Shown piece after piece: positions 11,608 through 22,490 of a stretch of 64,000 nt of DNA (within the stretch, counting starts at the first letter, position 1; each line of letters begins with the position of its first letter). The position numbers were made by a program, and so were the translations under genes. The notes under the pieces were generated by a model. The model worked only from the letters and a program-made list of their open reading frames with translations. It had not been told where the DNA came from and searched no databases. Source of the DNA: Sphingomicrobium sp. (GTDB taxonomy: Bacteria; Pseudomonadota; Alphaproteobacteria; Sphingomonadales; Sphingomonadaceae); assembly GCA_030447545.1 (NCBI GenBank), contig JAUJOV010000004.1, forward strand, positions 26,214 through 90,213. Direction: 5' to 3'.

Positions 11608-12807
11608 TTAGTCGACCAGCTCGACCGCTACCGCCGTCGCTTCGCCGCCGCCGATGCACAGGCTTGCGACACCGCGCCTCGCGCCGCGCTGCTTGAGCGC
11701 ATTGACGAGGGTCACGAGAATGCGCGTTCCGCTGCAGCCGATCGGGTGCCCAAGCGCAGTCGCGCCGCCGTGGATGTTGATCTTCTCGTGGGGGATGCCG
11801 AGGTCCTTCATCGCGAACATCGCGACGCAGGCGAACGCCTCGTTGACTTCCCACAGGTCGACTTCGCCCGCCTTCCAGCCGGCCTTGGCCAGCACCTTCT
11901 CGATTGCGCCGATCGGTGCGACGGTGAACTGCGCGGGCTCCTGCGCATGCGCAGCGGTCGCGACGATTCGCGCGACCGGCTCCAGGCCCTTTTCCTTCGC
12001 CGTGGATTCGCGCGCCAGCACCACCGCGGCGGCGCCGTCGGAGATCGACGAGCTGGTGGCGGCGGTGATCGTCCCTTCCTTGTCGAAGGCGGGCTTGAGC
12101 TGCGGGATCTTGTCAGGGCGCCCGCGACCCGGCGCCTCGTCGGTATCGACGACCGTCTCGCCCTTGCGGCCCTTGATGGTCACCGGGACGATCTCGTCGC
12201 CGAACCCCCCATTGTCGATCGCGTCCTTCGCCCGGCGCAGGCTCTCGATCGCGTAATTGTCCATCTGCTCGCGGGTCAGCTGATATTCGTCCGCCGTGCA
12301 CTGCGCGAAGCTGCCCATCGCGCGGCCCTCGTCATAGGCATCCTCGAGCCCGTCGAGGAACATGTGGTCGTACACCTTGTCGTGGCCGATGCGCGCACCC
12401 GAGCGCATCTTTTTGAGCAAATCGGGCGCGTTGGTCATCGACTCCAGCCCGCCCGCGACGATCACGTCGGCATTGCCGGTGCGGATTGCCTCGTCGCCCA
12501 TGATAACCGTCTGCATGCCCGACCCGCATACCTTGTTGACCGTGGTCGCCTGCACCGACTTGGGCAGCCCCGCCTTGAGCGCGGCCTGCCTGGCCGGCGC
12601 CTGGCCAAGGCCCGCGGGAAGCACGCAGCCCATATAGATGCGGTCGATCTCGCCGCCCTCAACGCCCGCGCGCTCGACCGCCGCCTTGACCGCGGTCGCG
12701 CCGAGGTCGGTCGCCGAGGCATCGGCAAGGGCGCCCTGCATCGATCCCATCGGGGTGCGCGCGTAGGAAAGGATTACGGTCGGGTCGGACGAGAGGGTGC
12801 TGGCCAT
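11608..12807 (-). CDS. Acetyl-CoA C-acetyltransferase (thiolase)
   Basis: VNKVCGSGMQTVIMG; INIHGGATALGHPIGCSGTRILVTL; CIGGGEATAVAVE; intact. Confidence 0.93.
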   Translation of the reverse strand: MASTLSSDPTVILSYARTPMGSMQGALADASATDLGATAVKAAVERAGVEGGEIDRIYMGCVLPAGLGQAPARQAALKAGLPKSVQATTVNKVCGSGMQTVIMGDEAIRTGNADVIVAGGLESMTNAPDLLKKMRSGARIGHDKVYDHMFLDGLEDAYDEGRAMGSFAQCTADEYQLTREQMDNYAIESLRRAKDAIDNGGFGDEIVPVTIKGRKGETVVDTDEAPGRGRPDKIPQLKPAFDKEGTITAATSSSISDGAAAVVLARESTAKEKGLEPVARIVATAAHAQEPAQFTVAPIGAIEKVLAKAGWKAGEVDLWEVNEAFACVAMFAMKDLGIPHEKINIHGGATALGHPIGCSGTRILVTLVNALKQRGARRGVASLCIGGGEATAVAVELVD

Positions 12808-12912
12808 GGGGTTCTCCGGAGTCGCGGGGGGTGCGCGGGACATAGGCAGTGCGCCCGCCTTGTCCAAGCCCGAGCCGCTCTGCTAGCGCCGCACCCGGAC
12901 AGGAGAGCTTAA

Positions 12913-14050
12913 ATGACAGGCCCCGGGCTCGACTTTGCCCTCGGCGAAATGGCCGACGCGATCCGCGAGACGACCGAACGGTTCGCTCGCGACAAGATCG
13001 CGCCGATCGCCGCCGAGATCGACGAAACCGACGAGTTCCCGCAGGCTCTGTGGCCGCAGATGGGCGAGCTCGGCCTCCACGGGATCACGGTCGAGGAGGA
13101 ATGGGGCGGGCTTGGCCTCGGCTATCTCGAGCATGTCGTCGCCCAGGAGGAGGTCGCGCGCGCGTCGGCCTCGGTGGGTCTGAGCTACGGCGCCCACTCG
13201 AACCTGTGCGTCAACCAGCTCCGCCGCTGGGGCAATGACGAGCAGAAGCGCAAATATCTGCCGCGGCTGATCAGCGGCGAACATGTCGGAGCCCTCGCGA
13301 TGAGCGAGGCGGGCGCGGGCAGCGACGTCGTCGGAATGAAGCTCAAGGCCGACAAGTCGGGCAACGGCTACCGCCTCAACGGCACCAAGTTCTGGATCAC
13401 CAACGGCCACCATGCGGACACGCTGGTGGTCTACGGCAAGACCGGGGAGGGCCGCGGGATCACGGCCTTCATCATCGAGAAGGGGATGGACGGCTTCTCG
13501 GTCGGCCAGAAGGTCGACAAGCTCGGGATGCGCGGTTCGCCGACCAGCGAGCTGGTGTTCGAGGACTGCTTCGTCCCGCCCGAGAACGTGCTGGGCGAGG
13601 AGAATGAAGGGTCGCGGTGCTGATGAGCGGCCTCGACTATGAGCACCGTGCTTGCCGGGATCCAGATCGAGATCATGCAGGCCTGCCTCGACGTGGTCCT
13701 GCCCTACGTCCGCGAACGCAAGCAGTTCGGAAAAGCGATCGGCAGTTTCCAGCTGATGCAGGGCAAGGTCGCGGACATGTACATCGCGCTGAACAGCGCG
13801 CGCGCCTATGCCTACCAGGTCGCCAAGGGTGCGACGCGGGGCAGACGACGCGCTTCGACGCCGCGGGCGCGATCCTGCTCGCATCCGAGAATGCGGTGCG
13901 CGTCGCCAACGAGGCGGTGCAGGCACTGGGCGGCGCCGGCTACACCAAGGACTGGCCGGTCGAGAACAGCGCTATTATCGCGACGCCAAGCTGCTCGACA
14001 TCGGCGCGGGCACCAGCTGGATTCGCCGAATGCTCATCGGCCGCGAGCTG
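12913..14050 (+). CDS. Isovaleryl-CoA dehydrogenase-like acyl-CoA dehydrogenase (multiple frameshifts after 13610)
   Basis: [136 protein letters not shown]. Confidence 0.88.
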
Positions 14051-14051
14051 A

Positions 14052-15657
14052 TCGGCGCAGGCGCTCCGAAGCTCGACACGAAGATCAACCGCGACAGCGA
14101 CGAATATCGCGCGCGCTTCGACCACAATCGGGCGCTCGCCGACAAGCTTCGCGCCGACGTCGCCGAGGCCTCGAACGGAGGGCCCGAAAAGCACCGCCAG
14201 CGCCACGTCGAGCGCGGCAAATTGCTCCCGCGCGACCGCGTCGAGCGACTGCTCGACCGAGGCTCGCCCTTCCTCGAGATCGGCCAGCTCGCCGCTCACG
14301 ATCTCTACGATGGCGAGGTTCCCGGCGCCGGCATCATCTGCGGCATCGGCCGGGTGTCGGGCCGACAGGTGATGATCGTGTGCAACGACGCGACGGTGAA
14401 GGGCGGCACCTATTACCCGCTCACGGTCAAGAAGCATCTGCGCGCGCAGGAAATCGCCGAGCATAACCGCTTGCCGTGCGTCTATCTGGTCGACTCGGGC
14501 GGTGCAACCTTCCGCACCAGGCCGAGGTCTTCCCCGACCGCGATCATTTCGGCCGCATCTTCTACAGCCAGGCGAACATGAGCGCGCAAGGCATCGCCCA
14601 GATCGCCTGCGTGATGGGCAGCTGCACCGCGGGCGGCGCCTACATGCCGGCGATGAGCGACGAGAGCGTGATCGTGCGCAACCAGGGCACGATCTTCCTC
14701 GGCGGTCCGCCGCTGGTCAAAGCCGCGACCGGCGAGGAGATCAGCGCCGAGGACCTCGGCGGCGGCGATTTACATGCGCGTAAGTCGGGCGTGGTCGACC
14801 ATCTCGCCGAAAACGACGAACACGCGCTGACGATCGTGCGCGACATCGTCCTCGCACCTCGGCAGCGACACGGGCGCCGACGTCGAGCTGCGCGAGCCGC
14901 GCCCCCTGCGTTCGACCCGCAGGAGCTGTACGGCATCATTCCCGAGGACGTGGGCGCGCCTTATGACGTGCACGAGGTGATCGCGCGCCTCGTCGACGGC
15001 AGCGAGTTCCACGAGTTCAAGCCGCTCTACGGCTCGACACTCGTCACCGGCTTCGCCCCACATCTGGGGAATTCCCGTCGCGATCCTCGCCAACAACGGC
15101 ATCCTGTTCTCGAAAGCGCGCTTAAGGGCGCGCATTTCATTGAGCTCGCCGCGCAGCGCCGCATTCCCCTGCTGTTCCTGCAGAACATCTCGGGCTTCAT
15201 GGTCGGCGGCAAATATGAGGCCGAGGGCATCGCCAAGAACGGCGCGAAGCTCGTGACGGCCGTTGCGACCGCGCAGGTGCCCAAGATCACCGTCCTGATC
15301 GGCGGCAGCTTCGGCGCCGGCAATTACGGCATGGCCGGCCGCGCCTATTCCCCCCGCTTCCTGTTCACCTGGCCCAACTCGCGCATCAGCGTGATGGGCG
15401 GCGAGCAGGCTGCGAGCGTCCTCGCAACGGTCCACCGCGACGCCGACAAATGGACGGACGAGGAAACCGAAGCCTTCAAGGCCCCGATCCGCCAGCGCTA
15501 CGAGGAAGAAGGCAACCCTTGGCACGCGACCTCGCGGCTGTGGGACGACGGGATCATCGACCCCGCCCAGACCCGCGACGTGCTTGGACTCGCCTTCGCA
15601 GCGACGCTCAACGCGCCGATCCCGGAGCGCCCGCAGTTCGGCGTGTTCCGGATGTGA
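14052..15657 (+). CDS. Methylcrotonoyl-CoA carboxylase carboxyltransferase (beta) subunit, frameshifted
   Basis: [113 protein letters not shown]. Confidence 0.9.
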
Positions 15658-15756
15658 GGGTGACGAGCGACCTCGCGTGCCGCTGTCCTACAGCCGACCT
15701 CCTGCGCTAAGGCCGCCGGCGTGACTGCAGTTCGATTCCACAAACCCTCGCTGTCT

Positions 15757-15795
15757 CGCGTGCGCGTACGCGCGGCGCGCGCGCGCGTACGTGTA
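15757..15795. repeat. Alternating purine-pyrimidine (CG/TG/TA) tract with inverted repeat CGTACGCGCG...CGCGCGTACG; Z-DNA-prone
   Basis: cgcgtgcgcgtacgcgcggcgcgcgcgcgcgtacgtgta read directly; one phase break. Confidence 0.75.
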
Positions 15796-15823
15796 GGGTC
15801 GCTGCGTTTGCTGCGTTTCGCGC

Positions 15824-17701
15824 ATGCTGACGTCGCTGCTCATCGCAGATCGCGGCGAGATCGCGTGCCAGATCGTCCGCACCGCGCGGCGGATGGGTAT
15901 CCCCACGGTCGCGGTCTATTCCGACGCGGACGCCAACGCGCTGCACGTGCGCCAGGCGGACGAGGCGGTGCATATCGGAGCGAGCGCGGCGCGCAGTCGT
16001 ACCTGCGCGGCGAGCGGATCATCGAGGCGGCGAAGCAAGCCGGCGCCGAGGCAATTCACCCCGGCTACGGCTTCTTGAGCGAGAACGCCGACTTCGCGCA
16101 GGCGGTGATCGACTCCGGCCTGATCTGGGTCGGCCCGAAGCCCGACAGCATCCGCGCGATGGGCCTGAAGGACGCGGCGAAGAAATTGATGGCCGACGCG
16201 GGCGTGCCGGTGACTCCCGGCTACCTTGGCGAGAACCAGGACCCGCAACGGCTCAAGCAGGAAGCGGACGCGATCGGCTGGCCGGTGCTGATCAAGGCGG
16301 TCGCCGGAGGAGGCGGCAAGGGCATGCGCAAGGTCGACCAGCCGGCCGCATTCATGGAGGCGCTCGACAGCTGCAAACGGGAGGCGGCGAGCGCGTTCGA
16401 CAACGACATCGTGCTGCTCGAAAAATGGATCGAGTCCGCGCCACATCGAGGTGCAGGTGTTCGGCGATTCGCACGGCAATGTCGTCCATTTGTTCGAGCG
16501 CGACTGCTCGCTCCAGCGCCGCCACCAGAAGGTGATCGAGGAAGCGCCCGCGCCGGGCATGGACGAAGCCACGCGCGAGGAGGTCTGCTCGGCCGCGGTG
16601 CGCGCGGCGAAGGCCGTCAACTATGAAGGCGCCGGCACCGTCGAGTTCATCGCGGACGCGAGCGAGGGCCTGCGTGGCAACCGCATCTGGTTCATGGAAA
16701 TGAACACCCGCCTCCAGGTCGAGCATCCGGTGACCGAGGAGATCACGGGCGAGGACCTGGTCGAATGGCAGCTGCGCGTCGCATCGGGCGAGCCGCTGCC
16801 GAAGCGCCAGGACGAGCTGTCGATCACCGGCCATGCGATCGAAGCCCGGCTTTACGCGGAGGACCCGGCGAAGGGGTTCCTGCCGAGCGTCGGAACGCTC
16901 GAGCATTTCGAGCTTGGCGAGGCCGGCCGCATCGAAGCCGGGGTCGAGGAGGGGGACGCGATCTCGCCCTTTTACGACCCGATGATTGCCAAGCTCGTCG
17001 CTCGCGGCGACACGCGCGACGAGGCGATCGATGAGCTCGCCGCAATCCTCGACAGGATCGAGGTGTGGCCGGTCAGGACCAACGCCGCCTTCCTGTTCAA
17101 CGCCGTGCTGCAACCTAAGTTCGAGGCTGTCGAGATCGACACCGGGTTCATCGAGCATCACCTCGACGAGCTCCTGCCGGACGCGCAGCCCGACGATTCG
17201 ATTTGGCGCGCCGCGGCCGCCGTCGCGCTTGCGGTGGAGGAGCAGGAGGAGGCGCTTTCCGGCCTCGCCGGCTTCCGCCTGAATGCAGAGCCGCAAAACA
17301 GCGTCGCACTGGCGCTGGGCGGCGAGTTCCGCACGGTGCGGACTGGCGACGAAGACATGGTGGCAGTCTCGGGCTTCCGCGACGCGGAGCGGATCGTCGT
17401 CTTCTATGAAGGGCAGGCATACGAGTTTGGGCTCACGGCGCGCGGCTCCGTCGGCGGCCACGGAGCTGCGGATGGACTGCTCGCCGCCCCGATGCCGGGG
17501 AAGGTCACGAGCGTTGATGTTTCGCCGGGCGACAGGGTTGTCAAAGGTCAACGTTTGCTCACGCTTGAAGCGATGAAGATGGAGCACGGGCTCACGGCCC
17601 CGTTCGACGGAGTGGTCGCGGAAGTCTGCGCCGAGGCCGGCGCTCAGGTGGTGGAAGGCGCGGTCCTGGCCAAGGTTGAGCCTGAAAGTTCCCCGGCGTA
17701 G
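15824..17701 (+). CDS. Methylcrotonoyl-CoA carboxylase biotin-carboxylase/BCCP (alpha) subunit, frameshifts near 15990 and 16435
   Basis: [75 protein letters not shown]; biotin site LEAMKMEHG. Confidence 0.92.
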
Positions 17702-17796
17702 GCCGGGGCCCAGTCATCGCAGCCCCCGCTTAATGCCGGGGAAGCGATTTTTTATTTTGCCTTCGGGCGGTCTGGACCCCGGCCTTCGCCGGCGAA
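17689..17796. repeat. BIME/REP-like element with long inverted arms (TTCCCCGGCGTAGGCCGGGGCCCAG ... CTGGACCCCGGCCTTCGCCGGCGAA) and internal hairpin followed by T-rich run
   Basis: 25-nt arms at 17689-17713 and 17772-17796; internal cccccgcttaatgccgggg then gattttttatttt. Confidence 0.7.
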
Positions 17797-17808
17797 CAAG
17801 GAGGAAGA

Positions 17809-18588
17809 ATGCAGATTTCCGGCATTTCCGTAGTCGTCACCGGCGCCGCGTCCGGCCTCGGCGAAGCCACGGCTCGGGAGCTTGCCCGGCGCGGCGCTAA
17901 GGTGGCCGTGTTCGACCGCGACGCCGACAAGGGCGAGCGCGTCGCAGCCGACATCGGCGGCATCTTCTGCCAGGTCGACGTGACCAGCGACGATGCGGTC
18001 GCCGCCGGCTTCGGCCGCGCCCGCGACGCCCACGGGCAGGAGCGGGTGCTGGTCAATTGCGCCGGCGTCGCCCCTGCAGCCAAGACGGTCGGCCGCGACA
18101 AGGAGACCAAGCAGCCCAGGCTCCACGCCATGCACCAGTTCGAGATGGCGATTCAGATCAACCTGATCGGCACCTTCCGCTGCATCGCTTATTCGGCATT
18201 CGGAATGGTCGGCCTCGACCCGTTCGAGGACGGTGAGCGCGGGTGCATCGTCAACACCGCCTCGGTCGCCGCGCAGGACGGGCAGATCGGCCAGGCCGCC
18301 TATTCGGCCTCCAAGGGCGGTGTTCTCGGCATCGCGCTGCCGATCGCGCGTGACCTGATGAACGATGGGATTCGCGTCAACACCATCCTCCCGGGCGTGT
18401 TCAAGACGCCGATGGTCTCCGGCATGCCCGAGCATGTGCAGGAGGCGCTCGGGGCTCAGGTGCCTTTCCCGAAGCGGCTGGGCCGTCCGGAGGAATATGC
18501 GGCGCTAGCCTGCTTCATGGTCGAGAACCCGTACATGAACGCGGAAAGCGTGCGGCTCGACGGCGCGATCCGAATGGCGCCGCGATGA
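17809..18588 (+). CDS. SDR family NAD(P)-dependent oxidoreductase (3-hydroxyacyl-CoA dehydrogenase type II-like)
   Basis: VVTGAASGLGEATAREL; YSASKGGVLGIALPIARDL; intact ORF. Confidence 0.88.
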   Translation: MQISGISVVVTGAASGLGEATARELARRGAKVAVFDRDADKGERVAADIGGIFCQVDVTSDDAVAAGFGRARDAHGQERVLVNCAGVAPAAKTVGRDKETKQPRLHAMHQFEMAIQINLIGTFRCIAYSAFGMVGLDPFEDGERGCIVNTASVAAQDGQIGQAAYSASKGGVLGIALPIARDLMNDGIRVNTILPGVFKTPMVSGMPEHVQEALGAQVPFPKRLGRPEEYAALACFMVENPYMNAESVRLDGAIRMAPR

Positions 18589-19412
18589 GCCAGGACCGCC
18601 AGCTCCTCGAGCAGCTCGCCCTCGCCGCGCGTGAGGCCGGAGACGCGATCCTCGCAGTGGTCGCGCGCGGCTTCGGGGTCGAGCACAAGCAGGACCAGTC
18701 ACCCGTCACCGAGGCCGACAAAGCGGCAGAGCTGATCATCCTCGCCGCGCTCGCCAAAGCGGCCCCGGGAGTGCCGGTGATCGCCGAGGAAGAGGTGGCG
18801 GCCGGCCGGATCCCGGCGCGCGGAGATACCTATTTTCTGGTCGATCCGCTCGACGGCACGAAGGAATTCGTCCGGGGTGGAGATGATTATACGGTCAACA
18901 TCGGGCTGATCGCGGGCGGCACGCCGGTGCTCGGCGCAGTCTTCGCTCCGGCGACTCGGCGGCTGCACCTGGGCCTGGTCGGCGAGGGCGCATGGCTCGA
19001 GGATGGCGAGGGGCGGCGCGAGATCGCCACCCGCACTCCGGGCGAGCAGCTCGTCGCCGTCGCCTCCAAGTCGCACTTCAACCAGCCCACGGCCGCCTAT
19101 CTCGCCGCGGCCGCCGGCGAGTGCGACTATGTCGCGATCGGGTCGAGCCTCAAGTTCTGCATCGTCGCGGAAGGGCGCGCCGACATCTACCCGCGGCTTG
19201 GGCCGACCAGCGAGTGGGACACGGCCGCGGGCCACGCGGTGCTGCTCGCCGCGGGCGGGCGAGTGGACGGCCCCGACGGCCAGCCGCTCGCCTACGGCAA
19301 GCGCGCCTTTCTCAACCCGGGGTTCGTCGCGACCGGCGGCCTTCCCGCACCCGCGGTCGGCCCTTACCTCGAGCCATTGTCGCGCGGCGGCGACTTGCCG
19401 GAAGGCGTCTGA
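18585..19412 (+). CDS. cysQ: 3'(2'),5'-bisphosphate nucleotidase
   Basis: VTEADKAAELIILAAL; VIAEEEVAAGRIPA; FLVDPLDGTKEFVRGGDDYTVNIGLI; WDTAAGHAVLLAAGG. Confidence 0.9.
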   Translation: MSQDRQLLEQLALAAREAGDAILAVVARGFGVEHKQDQSPVTEADKAAELIILAALAKAAPGVPVIAEEEVAAGRIPARGDTYFLVDPLDGTKEFVRGGDDYTVNIGLIAGGTPVLGAVFAPATRRLHLGLVGEGAWLEDGEGRREIATRTPGEQLVAVASKSHFNQPTAAYLAAAAGECDYVAIGSSLKFCIVAEGRADIYPRLGPTSEWDTAAGHAVLLAAGGRVDGPDGQPLAYGKRAFLNPGFVATGGLPAPAVGPYLEPLSRGGDLPEGV

Positions 19413-19690
19413 TCATCGGGCGGCGGCTTCCTGCGCACGTCCCACGCGGCCGAGGGATCATCGCCATGCTCGGGCGGCTCGAGCCGCCCCGACACTAGCC
19501 GTCCACTCAGCGCCTCGACCTCGCTCCGGGCGGCCTCAAGGCGAGCGTAGAGCTCGACCGCTTCCGCATTGCGGCCGCTGCCGGCGCCGAGTTGCCAGGC
19601 GACCTGCTGCGCCTCGTCGATCGCTCGGGCGAGCTCGAGCAGCCAGCGCGCTCTCTCGGCCGCAGCATGTGCTTTGTTGGACTCGCTCAC
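19364..19690 (-). CDS. Small hypothetical helical protein overlapping cysQ 3' end
   Basis: SESNKAHAAAERARWLLELARAIDEAQQVAWQLGAGSGRNAEAVELYARLEAARSEVEALSGRL; GTG start, coherent composition. Confidence 0.55.
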   Translation of the reverse strand: MSESNKAHAAAERARWLLELARAIDEAQQVAWQLGAGSGRNAEAVELYARLEAARSEVEALSGRLVSGRLEPPEHGDDPSAAWDVRRKPPPDDQTPSGKSPPRDNGSR

Positions 19691-19842
19691 AGCCAGACTC
19701 CCGCTGCACGGCGAGTATGCACGCCCGGTTACCGGCCGCGCCAAACATGATCCGTTGTGGATTCGATTTCGGGCTGACTTTGCTCCGCATTGCGAAGTAA
19801 CAACGTTGTCGCTCGGTCCCGGTTTGTCAGAGGAATAGTCTG

Positions 19843-20763
19843 ATGGATGCGATTTCGGCCGAAGCCTTCTCCAATTCCTATTCCGGTCCCGCGCCAGTTC
19901 TTGTTGCAGGCGACAGCGAGGCGACCCTTCAGCGCGGTGTCCGCACAGTCGAAGCATCGGGTCTGCGCATCGGCGCGACAATGCTTCTCGACCAGGCGCC
20001 GGAGCGCATCCGGTCGCAGGCGTCCGCTTCCGCTTTGTGGGTCGAGCTCGACTCGGACGGCGGAGCGGCGATGGACCGCCTGCTCGACCAGGTCAGCGAG
20101 GAAGCGGCCGACGGCCGCTATGCCGCCGTCGTCGCCGCGCCGGGTAGCCTTGTCGATCCCCTGCTCTCGCGAATCACCAGCGCCGAGGTCGAGCTGGTCA
20201 TCGACGGAAGCGACGCCGAACGCGCCGCAGCGCTCGCGATCGCCTCGTCGGGCGTGCATCGCGCGGCTCGGCTGTCGGACGTCGCGGCCGACCAGAACAG
20301 CGCGCGCCTGCGGCAATTGAGCGCCGAGGTCAGCCGCATCGCCTCGACTCTTGCGCGCCTGTCGTCCGTCCCCGGCGAGGGGCCCAAGTCGTTCAGCCCG
20401 CACCCGCCGGGTGAAGTGCCGAACCTCTCGCCCGAGCAGGTGCGCGCGGTGATCCGCGCCCGCCGCCTTCGCGGCCGCTTCTTCTCCGAAGACCTGTTCG
20501 CCGATCCTGCCTGGGACATGCTTCTCGACCTGCTCCAGGCCGAGATCGCGCAGCTGCGCGTGCCGGTTTCGAGCCTGTGCATCGCCGCCGCCGTGCCCGC
20601 GACGACCGCGCTTCGCTGGCTCAAGACGATGACCGACAAGGGCCTGTTCGTCCGCCGCGCCGACCCGCATGACGGCCGCCGGGTGTTCGTCGAGCTTGCG
20701 CCCGACACGAGCATGACGCTGCGCCGCTACTTCGCCGACGTCGGTCCGGTCCAGGTCATCTAG
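19843..20763 (+). CDS. Winged-helix (MarR-like) protein with N-terminal receiver-like domain; hypothetical
   Basis: C-terminal LRVPVSSLCIAAAVPATTALRWLKTMTDKGLFVRRADPHDGRRVFVELAP reads as MarR-like wHTH. Confidence 0.7.
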   Translation: MDAISAEAFSNSYSGPAPVLVAGDSEATLQRGVRTVEASGLRIGATMLLDQAPERIRSQASASALWVELDSDGGAAMDRLLDQVSEEAADGRYAAVVAAPGSLVDPLLSRITSAEVELVIDGSDAERAAALAIASSGVHRAARLSDVAADQNSARLRQLSAEVSRIASTLARLSSVPGEGPKSFSPHPPGEVPNLSPEQVRAVIRARRLRGRFFSEDLFADPAWDMLLDLLQAEIAQLRVPVSSLCIAAAVPATTALRWLKTMTDKGLFVRRADPHDGRRVFVELAPDTSMTLRRYFADVGPVQVI

Positions 20764-21008
20764 CCCCTCTCCCGTTCCCGGGAGAGGATGAGCCGCGAAG
20801 GGGGAGGGCGAGGGCCGCTCGCCCGCCCCTCGCCTGGGCGTGCGCACCCAGCCGTTCGCGGCACAGAGAGCAGGCGCCGGAGTGACAGGCGCGCAATCGC
20901 CTCCCCGCATCCCCGTGCACGATGCAGCCGCGCTCGCCGCTTGCTGCGGCAATTGTATGGGTGGCAGCGGCGTCAGGAAGAACCGGGTTGCAGAACATCA
21001 AGTCGCGA

Positions 21009-22490
21009 ATGGCAAGGGCGAGTCTGTGGATCAGCGTCAGCCGCGCGGCGACCAGCGTGCTGACGATCATCAGCACGATCATCCTCGCAAGGCTGCTGCT
21101 TCCGGCGGATTTCGGGATCGTCGCGCTCGCGATGACCATCGTCGCAGTGCTCACCGCCATGACCCAGACGTCGATGGCATCGGCCATCATTCACCTCAAG
21201 AATCCCACCGACGATCACTATCACACCGCCTGGACGCTCGGCGTGGGCCGGGGGATCGTGCTCGCCCTTATCCTGGCGCTGATCGCTCGGCCGGTTTCCA
21301 ACCTCTACCGTGCGCCCGAGCTTGAGGACGTCATTTATTTTCTAACCCTGACCGCACTGATGACGGGCGCTGCCAACCCCCGGCTGATCAAGCTCCAGAA
21401 GCAGCTGATCTTCCGCCAGGTCTTCTACGTCACCGTAACCCAGTCCGTCGTGACCCTCGTCGCATCGGTCGCGCTCGCCTACACCTACCGCAGCTATTGG
21501 GGGATCGTCATGGGCACGGTCGCGGGACAGGCGGCGAGCCTCGCGGTCTCCTATATGCTCTTCCCGTTCCGGCCACGCTTCAGCTTGAAGCACTTCCGCG
21601 AACTCTGGTCCTTCTCGATGTGGACTTCGCTCAGCCAGATCGTGAACACGGTCAACTACCGGTTCGACCACCTGCTGATCGGCGCTTTCCTCAGTCGCTC
21701 GATGCTCGGCTACTACAGCGTCGGGAGCCGCCTCGCGAACTTGGCGAGCCGGGAGACGGTCCTGCCGCTGACACAGGTGTTGTTTCCCGCCTTTTCTCTC
21801 GTTTCAGGCGAACAGGAGCGGCTGCGCCAGGCTTATCAACGCAGCCAAGCCACCGTCACAGCTCTGGCATTGCCCGCGGGGATCGGTCTTGCGCTGATCG
21901 CCGAGCCGCTGGTCTTGCTGGCAATGGGCGAGCATTGGCGTCCGGCCGTGGCGGTCGTGCAGGTGCTTGCGTCGCTCTACGCCGTGCAGACGCTCATTCG
22001 CCTTGCCAATCCGCTCGCGATGGCAATCGGCCAGACTCAGTTGCTCTTCAGAAGGTCGCTCCAGATGTTCCTGCTGCGCCTCCCGCTGGTCAGCACCGGC
22101 ATGTATCTCTGGGGCTTCAGCGGGCTTCTCGCAGGCCGGCTCGTCGCCGGCGTCGCGGCGATCCTCATCAACATGCATATGGTGCGGACGCTGATCGGCG
22201 TGCCGTACGTGGAACAGCTGCGGGTCAACGGACGATGCTTCGGCGCGACCCTGGCGATGATCGGAGCGATGACTGGCGTGAAGTCCCTGCTTGCGCAGGA
22301 CGCAAGCACGGCCGGCCTGGCGCTAGCCGTCGTCGTCTCGATCGTCGCCGGAGCAGCCGCCTACCTGGCCGCCACTGCTCTGCTTTGGCTCGTCCAGGGG
22401 CGGCCTCGCGGGCCCGAAACGGAAGCTGCGGAATTGCTCCGGCGCTTCAGACGCCGTGGTGCCAAGGCCCCCGTAGCGCCGGTGCACTGA
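21009..22490 (+). CDS. Oligosaccharide flippase / lipopolysaccharide biosynthesis protein (Wzx-like MATE/MOP)
   Basis: Multi-TM; SRAATSVLTIISTIILARLLLPADFGIVALAMTIVAVLTAMTQTSM; YRFDHLLIGAFLSRSMLGYYSVGSRLANL. Confidence 0.88.
   Translation: MARASLWISVSRAATSVLTIISTIILARLLLPADFGIVALAMTIVAVLTAMTQTSMASAIIHLKNPTDDHYHTAWTLGVGRGIVLALILALIARPVSNLYRAPELEDVIYFLTLTALMTGAANPRLIKLQKQLIFRQVFYVTVTQSVVTLVASVALAYTYRSYWGIVMGTVAGQAASLAVSYMLFPFRPRFSLKHFRELWSFSMWTSLSQIVNTVNYRFDHLLIGAFLSRSMLGYYSVGSRLANLASRETVLPLTQVLFPAFSLVSGEQERLRQAYQRSQATVTALALPAGIGLALIAEPLVLLAMGEHWRPAVAVVQVLASLYAVQTLIRLANPLAMAIGQTQLLFRRSLQMFLLRLPLVSTGMYLWGFSGLLAGRLVAGVAAILINMHMVRTLIGVPYVEQLRVNGRCFGATLAMIGAMTGVKSLLAQDASTAGLALAVVVSIVAGAAAYLAATALLWLVQGRPRGPETEAAELLRRFRRRGAKAPVAPVH

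Noticed and set aside
13808-14581. Apparent read-through fusion of isovaleryl-CoA dehydrogenase to MccB
   Set aside because: The region is full of indels and the two domains are normally separate; most likely a lost stop/start from local sequence error.
20763-20790. CCCCTCTCCCGTTCCCGGGAGAGG hairpin considered as a novel regulatory RNA
   Set aside because: Matches a widespread intergenic repeat style; no additional conserved structure visible.
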